Of a stretch of 5,339 nucleotides of DNA, positions 1 through 5,339 are shown piece by piece. Origin of the DNA: an uncultured Cytophagaceae bacterium (GTDB lineage Bacteria; Bacteroidota; Bacteroidia; Cytophagales; Spirosomataceae); assembly GCA_903960725.1 (NCBI GenBank), contig CAJCBY010000288.1:1-5339 (forward strand), read 5' to 3'. Below the pieces are notes generated by a model. The model was given only the letters and a program-made list of their open reading frames with translations. It did not search any database and had not been told where the DNA came from. A program made the position numbers and the translations under genes. The stretch's first letter is position 1. Every line of letters starts with the position of its first letter.

Positions 1-657
1 AGCATCGAACAGATGGCCTCCTTTTCGAACCAAGTGTATGCTTTAGGGGTCGATGCGGTGATTATTTTGAACAACCAATTCGTGTCTTCTGAGGAATCCG
101 ATGCGGTATTTCTTACGCGTATCCGTCGCTGGATGGAGTTGACACCAGACGTTCCTTTTGGCATTTATGAGTGCCCTGTTCCCTACAAAAGGTTAGTTTC
201 AATTCCTGTTTTAACGGAGCTATTAGCGTCGGGACGCCTGTGCTACCACAAGGATACATCCTTACATATAGATCAAGTTAAGGCGAAAATTCAGACAGGA
301 GCAGGCATGCGTTTCGGGGTTTACGATGCCTATGTGGTACATGCCAAAGACTCCTTAGCCGCTGGCTCGATGGGCCTTTCCTGTATCCAAGGGAACTTTT
401 TTCCTGATTTGCTCGCTGATTTCAGCTTGCGGCCTTCGGAGGATTTTCAAGCTTTTCTAACAGAAAACATGGAACTAATGCATTCAGCCTATCCTACCAG
501 TGCAAAATATGTTTTGCAAAAACAGGGTTTCCCCATTTCGCTAGCAACGCGGCGAAAAGTGGATCCTTTAACAGAGTCGCTGAAAGCAAAACTAGATGAA
601 TTACTTACATCAGCTTCTCTGTATCAATCTCCAAAAAATCCTCCACCAAGGGGATAA
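1..657 (+). CDS. DHDPS/N-acetylneuraminate lyase (DapA/NanA) family aldolase, 5'-truncated by window
   Basis: This is the C-terminal part of a class I (Schiff-base) aldolase/dehydratase of the DapA/NanA superfamily, acting on a 2-keto acid in the cytoplasm. The frame is open from base 1 (SIEQ precedes the first Met at base 13), so the true start lies upstream. About 218 residues are present against roughly 300 for the family. Numbering from the Met at base 13, the motif YECPVPYKR begins at Tyr52, matching E. coli DapA Tyr133. Lys80 in YHKDTS matches the Schiff-base Lys161; the Tyr-Lys spacing of 28 residues is the same in both. At the position of DapA Arg138, which binds the aspartate-semialdehyde/lysine-pathway substrate, there is Pro57, so a true lysine-biosynthesis DapA is unlikely. 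A sugar-acid or other 2-keto-acid substrate is more probable but cannot be named. The last 17 codons overlap the convergent gene. Confidence 0.85.
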   Translation, partial: SIEQMASFSNQVYALGVDAVIILNNQFVSSEESDAVFLTRIRRWMELTPDVPFGIYECPVPYKRLVSIPVLTELLASGRLCYHKDTSLHIDQVKAKIQTGAGMRFGVYDAYVVHAKDSLAAGSMGLSCIQGNFFPDLLADFSLRPSEDFQAFLTENMELMHSAYPTSAKYVLQKQGFPISLATRRKVDPLTESLKAKLDELLTSASLYQSPKNPPPRG

Positions 658-901
658 AATAGTCCTGCACAAACGCGTCATGCTGGGGGTGAATCGAATA
701 GGCTTGGTAAATTTCGTTGTTCGCGAACTCCATCGAGAAGCCGTATTTGAACTTATTTTTGGAGCTGGTTTGGCGAGAAACTTCCATTTTTTCCACTCCA
801 TTAATTTCTTCCAAGGCTTTCAAAGCGACAAAGAATTCATGTTTCTGCGATTCAGAAACGGTAGGTTTGAAATTAAAAATACCTGCGTGTCGTAAACTCA
901 T
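605..901 (-). CDS. Dabb (stress-responsive alpha/beta barrel) domain protein
   Basis: A 98-residue protein that is almost entirely one Dabb domain, a small dimeric ferredoxin-like alpha/beta barrel. The family fingerprint is visible: an N-terminal strand with RHAGIFNFK (His5), a helix with FFVALKALEEI followed by a GVEKMEV strand (residues 23-41), a KYGFSMEF strand (52-59), then YQAYSIHPQH (His71-Pro-x-His74) and a C-terminal helix FVQDYFIPLVEDF. Family members are linked to stress responses or act as small cyclases/decarboxylases, and the substrate here is unknown. The ATG shares one base with the TAA of the upstream DinB-like gene (TAATG on the - strand), so the pair is probably cotranscribed and translationally coupled. 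Its 3' end overlaps the convergent aldolase gene. The + strand open frames across it lack family features and were discarded. Confidence 0.85.
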   Translation of the reverse strand: MSLRHAGIFNFKPTVSESQKHEFFVALKALEEINGVEKMEVSRQTSSKNKFKYGFSMEFANNEIYQAYSIHPQHDAFVQDYFIPLVEDFLEIDTEKLM

Positions 902-1353
902 TAGTTAGCGTATTTATTGATTATTGCTATTTGTCCAGCGTGATAAGCCGCATGGGAGACAATTCTACCCAAAGCCTCCGCTTTCGTTTTTGTACCAAAC
1001 TCTTTCGTGGTTATTACCTCTGACCAAACCGAATCAGGTTGAGTCAATAAGGTACTTTGTAACGTTTCAAAGGACTCCTCGACATAAGCTAACAAACTTG
1101 TGAGATCTGTCCATTCTCCCGTATCGTGACCTGCGATAACCGTTTTAGCGGATACTTGCACCGCTGAATTTCCGAATACATTCTTCGAAAACAACAACTC
1201 CACATCCCCAATATGGCGAATCAAGAATCCAATTGTATTAGGCGAATCGCCTAATTTCTTCTTCAGATCCTCCGCTTGCATTGTTTTCAGTTGATTCGAA
1301 AATCGCGTGCGGGCCTCGACCCATAGTGCGACAAAATGCGCGGTTGTTTCCAT
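901..1353 (-). CDS. DinB/YfiT-like family protein (putative metal-dependent)
   Basis: A 150-residue protein of the DinB/YfiT-like superfamily, cytoplasmic four-helix bundles that often bind a divalent metal through three histidines. The three positions are present: His47 in FLIRHIGDVE on helix 2, and His134 and His138 in SHAAYHAGQ on the last helix, the usual H-x3-H-x-GQ signature. Length is normal for the family. Some relatives are thiol-dependent S-transferases (bacillithiol or mycothiol type), but many have no known activity, so no reaction can be assigned. The name refers to DNA-damage-inducible B. subtilis DinB, not to DNA polymerase IV. It is the first gene of a two-gene unit with the Dabb gene, overlapping it by one base, and it is transcribed divergently from the DUF3237 operon across an 88-base spacer. 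Confidence 0.88.
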   Translation of the reverse strand: METTAHFVALWVEARTRFSNQLKTMQAEDLKKKLGDSPNTIGFLIRHIGDVELLFSKNVFGNSAVQVSAKTVIAGHDTGEWTDLTSLLAYVEESFETLQSTLLTQPDSVWSEVITTKEFGTKTKAEALGRIVSHAAYHAGQIAIINKYAN

Positions 1354-1441
1354 ATTGTAAGATAGTAATTTCGGAGACTTCGTGAGTAATTTATTAGCAA
1401 AAAGAACCTTTATCTAGTAAATTGAGGCAAATTCTAAACCT
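1354..1441. promoter_or_regulatory. Divergent intergenic region, probable promoters for both flanking units
   Basis: This 88-base AT-rich spacer lies between two divergently transcribed units and must hold both promoters if these are first genes. I searched both strands for the Bacteroidota consensus (TTTG at -33, TAnnTTTG at -7) and found only weak partial matches, such as TATCTAGT at 1411-1418 on the + strand. No promoter is therefore placed exactly. Three copies of a short AT-rich motif are present (see the repeat entry). No Shine-Dalgarno sequence lies at a useful distance from the ATG at 1442, which is normal for Bacteroidota. Confidence 0.5.
1364..1423 (+). repeat. Three AGTAA-type AT-rich direct repeats at helical spacing
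   Basis: AGTAATTT occurs at 1364-1371 and again at 1385-1392, exactly 21 bases apart. A variant, AGTAAATT, follows at 1416-1423, another 31 bases on. These distances are close to two and three turns of B-DNA, which would put the copies on one face of the helix, as in many operators. In an AT-rich spacer such short repeats can arise by chance, so a regulatory role is only a possibility. Confidence 0.3.
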
Positions 1442-1951
1442 ATGAAAAAAGTACTCTTCCTAATCCTTATGAGCATTTCTATATCCCAAGCCCAAACCGC
1501 GCCTACACTCGAGTATTTTTGTGATTTAAAAGTAAAACTAGATCCGGCGCTAATTGTAGGCGAAACCCCACATGGAACACGCCGCATTATTCCCATTATC
1601 GGTGGAACAGTAGAGGGCCCTAAGATTAAAGGTGAAATAGTAAACGGCGGCGCAGATTGGCAGGTTTTACGCGCGGATGGAGTGACTGAATTAGAGGCCC
1701 ATTACCAATTTAGAACAAATGATGGAACCTTGATATATGTGAAAAATACAGGAATACGTGCGGCTACTCCTGAAATCGCCGCGCGATTAGCCAAAGGGGA
1801 AAAGGTGGATGCCAATGAATACTATTTCCGGGCAACGCCAAAATTCGAAGCCCCTAAAGGCAAATACGATTGGGTAAATAATAGCCTATTTGTATGCACG
1901 GGAGAACGCTTGCCGGATTATGTGTTGATTCGTGTTTGGAAAGTAATGTAA
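1442..1951 (+). CDS. DUF3237 family protein with signal peptide
   Basis: A 169-residue protein, first gene of the right-hand operon. Residues 1-17 form a signal peptide: two lysines, a hydrophobic stretch VLFLILMSISIS, and a probable cleavage after Ser-Gln-Ala (17/18), so the mature protein should be periplasmic or beyond. The rest matches the DUF3237 (UPF0311) family, a calycin-like beta barrel: VGETPHGTRRIIPIIGG (39-55), GPKIKGEIVNGGADW (59-73) with LRADG after it, TNDGTLIYVKNTGIR (92-106), YYFRATPKFEAP (127-138) and YDWVNNSLFV (142-151) are all family blocks. The biochemical role of the family is not established. The export signal is notable because, as far as I recall, many family members are about 150 residues and lack one. 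The next gene starts five bases after its stop, which supports shared transcription with the transporter, aminotransferase and monooxygenase. Confidence 0.87.
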   Translation: MKKVLFLILMSISISQAQTAPTLEYFCDLKVKLDPALIVGETPHGTRRIIPIIGGTVEGPKIKGEIVNGGADWQVLRADGVTELEAHYQFRTNDGTLIYVKNTGIRAATPEIAARLAKGEKVDANEYYFRATPKFEAPKGKYDWVNNSLFVCTGERLPDYVLIRVWKVM

Positions 1952-1956
1952 TCTTC

Positions 1957-3129
1957 ATGAAAGCAATTCAAGCCCTCATTATACTAATCTGTTTCCTCTG
2001 CAATATGCTAGATGGAATGGACGTGTTGATTATTTCTTACACAGCTCCTGCGATAGCAAAAGCATGGAGCATTTCTCCAGCGAATTTAGGAATCGTGTTT
2101 AGTTCTGGCCTAGTCGGAATGACGGTAGGGGCAATTTTTTTAGCCCCACTGGCGGATCGTTTTGGGCGAAAGCCGCTGATGATTCTGGCCGCTATCATTA
2201 TGGGAACCTGCATTTATTTGACTTCCTATGCAACGGACGTAAACATTTTGATGGTTTACCGCTTTATTAGTGGATTAGGGATTGGAACAATGATGGCGTG
2301 TACGGCGGCAATAACGGCGGAATATGCGCCTTTGTCTACACGCGATTTTTGGGTAAGCGCCGTGGTTGCGGGCTATCCCGTGGGTGCCGTATTGACAGGT
2401 ATTTCTTCCGCAAAAATTATCGCTGAAAGTGGCTGGGAACACCTATTTGAACTAGCGGGTTTTGCTACTGTTTTAGTAATCCCTGTCTTATTTTTTTTCT
2501 TGAAAGAATCGGATGAGTTTAAGGCTAAAGCAAAGCCACAAGACGCTAAGATAAGCGCCCTATTTACATCAGAATTCAAGTGGAATACTTGGCAACTTTG
2601 GAGTGCCTTGTTCCTTTCCTTTACAACCCTCTATTTTTTGATGAACTGGATTCCAAAATTAGCCTCTAATGCAGGCTTATCGTTGGAGTTAGCCATCTAT
2701 TCGGGTACTATCTTTAACCTGGGTGCCATCTTGGGTATTCCAATTCAAGGCTATTTTTCCACGCGGTTTGGTTTGAAAAAATCGATCGGTATTCTGTTAT
2801 TGATTACAGCAATTCTGCTAGGAATTTTTGGTCAGTTTTCTGGTTCTAATTTGATCCTGGTGGTGTTGTTCTTCCTTGGTTTCGGGGTACAAGGCAGCTT
2901 CGTAGGCTTGTATGCGGTGGCAGCCAGAATGTACCCAACATCGATTCGGTCGACGGGTATAGGCTGGGCGATTGGTATGGGTCGTTTGGGGGGAATTTTA
3001 GGCCCCATCCTAGGCGGTGTTTTAGTGGGCCTAGGTTTAGGCATGGCTGAAAGCTTCCTATTCTTCGCCTTACCGTCCTTAATTGCTGGAATCATTACGC
3101 TAAAAATGAGTGCCAAAACTATTTCCTAA
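1957..3129 (+). CDS. MFS transporter, aromatic acid:H+ symporter (AAHS)-like
   Basis: A 390-residue inner-membrane protein of the major facilitator superfamily with about twelve hydrophobic segments and a hydrophilic central loop near 184-210. AAHS hallmarks are present: Asp19-Gly-Met-Asp22 in the first membrane segment (DGxD motif), the loop 2-3 motif LADRFGRKP (65-73), RFISGLGIG (102-110), NWIPKL (230-235), and a C-terminal block MYPTSIRSTGIGWAIGMGR (325-343). Known relatives (PcaK, BenK, MhpT types) import small aromatic acids with protons, so uptake of an aromatic or similar carboxylate is the likeliest role. The exact substrate cannot be read from sequence. I chose the ATG at 1957. An in-frame ATG at 1894 would add 21 non-membrane-like residues (with HGRTLAG and CVDSC) and overlap DUF3237 by 58 bases. 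The stop overlaps the next start as TAATG. Confidence 0.86.
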   Translation: MKAIQALIILICFLCNMLDGMDVLIISYTAPAIAKAWSISPANLGIVFSSGLVGMTVGAIFLAPLADRFGRKPLMILAAIIMGTCIYLTSYATDVNILMVYRFISGLGIGTMMACTAAITAEYAPLSTRDFWVSAVVAGYPVGAVLTGISSAKIIAESGWEHLFELAGFATVLVIPVLFFFLKESDEFKAKAKPQDAKISALFTSEFKWNTWQLWSALFLSFTTLYFLMNWIPKLASNAGLSLELAIYSGTIFNLGAILGIPIQGYFSTRFGLKKSIGILLLITAILLGIFGQFSGSNLILVVLFFLGFGVQGSFVGLYAVAARMYPTSIRSTGIGWAIGMGRLGGILGPILGGVLVGLGLGMAESFLFFALPSLIAGIITLKMSAKTIS

Positions 3130-4190
3130 TGCGCAAACACAATTTCTTTCCTGGACCCGCGACGCTTCCCTTTGAGGTAATTCAAGAGGCTGCAGCTGGT
3201 TTAGTGGACTATAACGGGATGGGAGTCTCTATTGCTGAAATCAGTCACCGATCTCCCATTTTCACAGATTTATTAGACGAGGCGAATGCGCTCGTAAAAA
3301 AATTATATAACCTTTCGGATGATTGGGCGGTGCTTTGGCTACCGGGTGGTGCTTCTAGTCAACTGACAGTCGCACCGATGAATCTGACAGAACCTTCTGA
3401 CAAGATTGCGTTTGTGGACACGGGATTTTGGGCAGGGCGAGCGATCGAAGCCGCAGCGAATGAGGCGAATTCCTTTTTTTTAGCTTCATCCAAAGACACC
3501 AACTACGATCGAATACCTAAAATTACAGACGTTCAAGGTGCGCGCTATTTACACGTCGTTTCCAACGAGACCATTGACGGAACGCAATACCATCAATTTC
3601 CAGAAGTAGAGGTGCCACTTGTCGCGGATATGACGTCTGATTTCTTGTCAAGACCTTTACCGATGGAGAAATTTGGGGTGATTTTCGCGTCAGCTCAGAA
3701 GAATTTTGGAATTGCAGGGATTACCTGCGTGCTAGTGAATAAGGCGGTTTTGCCCGAGAAAAATAGCCGAAAGGTTCCCAAGATTTTCGATTATCATACG
3801 CACATCGCAGAAAATTCGCTTTACCACACCATCCCGACTTATCCGGTTTATGTGGCACTATTGATGCTGCGCTATATTGATAAGCAGGGTGGATTAGCAG
3901 AAATGCAAAGTTTAAGTCAGGTAAAGTCTTCGATGATTTATAACGAAATTGACCGCAATCCGCTACTGAAAGGAATGGTGGCGAAAGAAGATCGTTCCGT
4001 GATGAATGCTTGCTTTACGAGCCAATCACCCGAAATGGATCAACAGATTCTGAGCTATTTAGAGCAAAATGATATCGTAGGAATAAAAGGGTTCCCTGTT
4101 AAAGGAGGATTTAGAGCCTCTATTTATAACGGCCAGACGCTGGAAAGCGTGACCCATTTAGTCGAATTATTACAAAATTTCCCCCTATGA
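3129..4190 (+). CDS. SerC-like class V PLP aminotransferase, divergent from phosphoserine aminotransferase
   Basis: A full-length (353-residue) class V aminotransferase clearly of the SerC family, which normally converts 3-phosphohydroxypyruvate and glutamate to phosphoserine in serine synthesis, and acts in pyridoxal synthesis. PLP features are intact: Lys191 in SAQKNFG (Schiff base), Asp167 in VADMTSD (pyridine nitrogen), Trp101 in DTGFWAG (stacks on the ring), and NETIDGTQ. Arg41 in SHRS and Arg329 in GGFRASIYN also remain. The conserved KGHRxVGG segment, whose His-Arg pair (E. coli His328-Arg329) helps bind the substrate phosphate from the partner subunit, reads KGFPVKGG here, with Phe322-Pro323. 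SAQKNFGIAG also departs from the usual AGAQKNxGPAG. No serA-type dehydrogenase is adjacent; it sits between a transporter and a monooxygenase with overlapping starts and stops. A paralogue with a changed, perhaps non-phosphorylated substrate is likely; a functional SerC cannot be excluded, so no symbol is given. Confidence 0.85.
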   Translation: MRKHNFFPGPATLPFEVIQEAAAGLVDYNGMGVSIAEISHRSPIFTDLLDEANALVKKLYNLSDDWAVLWLPGGASSQLTVAPMNLTEPSDKIAFVDTGFWAGRAIEAAANEANSFFLASSKDTNYDRIPKITDVQGARYLHVVSNETIDGTQYHQFPEVEVPLVADMTSDFLSRPLPMEKFGVIFASAQKNFGIAGITCVLVNKAVLPEKNSRKVPKIFDYHTHIAENSLYHTIPTYPVYVALLMLRYIDKQGGLAEMQSLSQVKSSMIYNEIDRNPLLKGMVAKEDRSVMNACFTSQSPEMDQQILSYLEQNDIVGIKGFPVKGGFRASIYNGQTLESVTHLVELLQNFPL

Positions 4191-5339
4191 AAATAATTAT
4201 TGCCGGTGGAGGAATTGGAGGTTTAGTGACCGCAATACGCTTACATCAGGCCGGTTTTCAGGTGAAAGTTTTTGAATCCGTGGGGGAGGTAAAACCGTTA
4301 GGGGTGGGGATTAATATTCTCCCTCATGCCGTGCGCGTTTTAACAAATATTGGTTTGTTGCCGCAAGTCGCAGCGATAGCGGTAGAGACGAAAGAACTGG
4401 TTTATGCCAATCGTTTTGGGCAATTTTTCTGGTCAGAACCGCGCGGTAAATACGCAGGATATCGCTGGCCCCAATTCTCGATTCACAGAGGGAAATTCCA
4501 AATGGTGCTTTGGGAAGAAACGCTGAAAACAATCGGTGCTGAAAACTTGAAATCGAATTGCCATTTGCAGTCTTTTGAAGAAAAGGGGGATAAAATCACA
4601 GCGACGTTTATCAATAAAGAATCGGGCGAAGTCGTAGCCAAAGAAGAAGGAGATATCTTGATAGGTGCCGACGGAATCAATTCCGTTTTGCGTCAAAAAT
4701 TATACCCAAATGAGGGAGGAGTCGTATTTTCAGGCAATATACTATACCGAGGAACTGCTAAAATTAAACCTTATCAAACGGGTTCTTCGATGGCTATGAT
4801 CGGATCAAACAAGCAGAAAATGGTCATCTATCCCATAGGTGAAGCCGATGCGGATGGAAACCAACTTATTAACTGGGTCGCTAATGTTCGCGAGCCTGAA
4901 GGGGCGAACATCACGGTGCGTGATTGGAATCGCAAAGTAGCAAAAGAGCCCCTTTTGGAATTGTACAAAGACTGGAAATTTGACTGGATTGATGTGCCAA
5001 AGATGATCGAAAAAACGGATGGTGGCATTTTCGAATTCCCTATGTCAGATCGAAATCCGTTGGACAAATGGTCTTTTGGTCGTGTTACCCTGATAGGTGA
5101 TGCAGCGCACCCGATGTACCCAATCGGATCGAATGGAGCATCACAGGCGATTTTAGATGCGGACGCTTTGGCCTTAGCCTTATTAGCGGAAAAAGACGTC
5201 ATTCAAGCGCTCGTTAATTACGATGCGGAACGCGTTCCAGCGACCGCAAAAGTGGTTTTACAAAACCGCCAAAAAGGACCCGATTTCATTATGGATTTAA
5301 TGGAAGAACGATTCCCCAAAGGCTTTAGCGAGGAAGAAA
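4187..5339 (+). CDS. PhzS-like FAD-dependent aromatic-ring monooxygenase, 3'-truncated by window
   Basis: A group A flavoprotein monooxygenase (PHBH fold), open for 384 codons with no stop before the window ends. PhzS is about 400 residues, so only a short C-terminal tail is missing. Visible motifs: GxGxxG at Gly7-Gly12 with Glu30 ending the second strand (FAD ADP moiety), the DG motif GADGINSVLRQ with Asp162-Gly163 (FAD/NAD(P)H contact), and the GD motif LIGDAAHPMYP with Gly304-Asp305 (FAD ribityl/pyrophosphate). The segment PLGVGINILPHAVR (37-50) and the SEPRG...YRWPQFSIHRG region resemble PhzS, the 5-methylphenazine-1-carboxylate monooxygenase, and its many uncharacterised relatives. The reaction is probably NAD(P)H- and O2-dependent hydroxylation, possibly with loss of a carboxyl group, of an aromatic or heterocyclic ring. 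No phenazine genes are present here. The ATG overlaps the preceding TGA as ATGA, indicating translational coupling. Confidence 0.88.
   Translation, partial: MKIIIAGGGIGGLVTAIRLHQAGFQVKVFESVGEVKPLGVGINILPHAVRVLTNIGLLPQVAAIAVETKELVYANRFGQFFWSEPRGKYAGYRWPQFSIHRGKFQMVLWEETLKTIGAENLKSNCHLQSFEEKGDKITATFINKESGEVVAKEEGDILIGADGINSVLRQKLYPNEGGVVFSGNILYRGTAKIKPYQTGSSMAMIGSNKQKMVIYPIGEADADGNQLINWVANVREPEGANITVRDWNRKVAKEPLLELYKDWKFDWIDVPKMIEKTDGGIFEFPMSDRNPLDKWSFGRVTLIGDAAHPMYPIGSNGASQAILDADALALALLAEKDVIQALVNYDAERVPATAKVVLQNRQKGPDFIMDLMEERFPKGFSEEE

Noticed and set aside
596..908. Plus-strand open frames at 596-895 and 717-908, and a second minus-strand frame at 610-801
   Set aside because: All lie over the Dabb gene, whose translation has a clear family fingerprint; theirs have none.
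1354..1441. Exact Bacteroidota promoter (TTTG and TAnnTTTG boxes)
   Set aside because: Only partial matches with wrong spacing were found on either strand, for example TTTG to TATCTTAC about 33 bases apart on the minus strand.
1414..1596. Minus-strand open frame opposite the DUF3237 start
   Set aside because: It overlaps the signal peptide and first conserved block of DUF3237 and has low-information content.
1894..1956. Upstream in-frame start for the MFS transporter, adding 21 residues
   Set aside because: The extra residues are not membrane-like, the region is coding for the DUF3237 C-terminus, and the ATG at 1957 fits both the family start and the five-base operon spacing.
2373..3116. 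Minus-strand open frames at 2373-2579 and 2832-3116 inside the transporter gene
   Set aside because: They are antisense to a well-supported MFS gene and their translations resemble no family I recognise.
3129..4190. Plain annotation as serC of the serine pathway
   Set aside because: The phosphate-binding His-Arg pair is replaced by Phe-Pro and no serA is adjacent, so only the family is assigned.
4311..5202. Minus-strand open frames at 4311-4532, 4433-4696, 4483-4680 and 4828-5202
   Set aside because: They are antisense to the monooxygenase gene, which reads open to the window end with all FAD motifs in place.

Overview
The window looks like a piece of a Bacteroidota chromosome, possibly Cytophagales or a relative. 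GC is moderate, genes are packed tightly, start codons lack Shine-Dalgarno sequences, and several stop/start pairs overlap as TAATG or ATGA. This assignment rests on general style and protein flavour, not on a marker gene. There are no RNA genes, mobile elements, CRISPR arrays or gene-free stretches above 300 bases.

Left part (1-657, + strand): the C-terminal two thirds of a DapA/NanA-superfamily class I aldolase. The Schiff-base lysine and the catalytic tyrosine are visible, but the arginine typical of true DapA is not. Its 3' end runs about 53 bases into a convergent gene.

Middle part (605-1353, - strand): a two-gene unit, a DinB/YfiT-like four-helix protein followed by a Dabb (stress-responsive alpha/beta barrel) protein, with the stop of the first overlapping the start of the second. 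An 88-base divergent spacer (1354-1441) separates this unit from the right-hand operon and holds helically spaced AT-rich repeats.

Right part (1442 to the end, + strand): a compact, probably translationally coupled operon. Its genes are an exported DUF3237-family protein, an MFS transporter of the aromatic acid:H+ symporter (AAHS) type, a SerC-like aminotransferase, and a PhzS-like FAD-dependent aromatic-ring monooxygenase that runs off the window. The spacings are +5, -1 and -4 bases.

The most interesting point is that the SerC-like protein keeps its PLP-binding residues but has Phe-Pro where phosphoserine aminotransferases carry a conserved His-Arg pair that binds the substrate phosphate. 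With an aromatic-acid-type transporter before it and a ring hydroxylase after it, this suggests a repurposed aminotransferase in an uncharacterised pathway for uptake and conversion of a small aromatic or heterocyclic carboxylate. That pathway is an inference from gene content; the sequence does not name a substrate.
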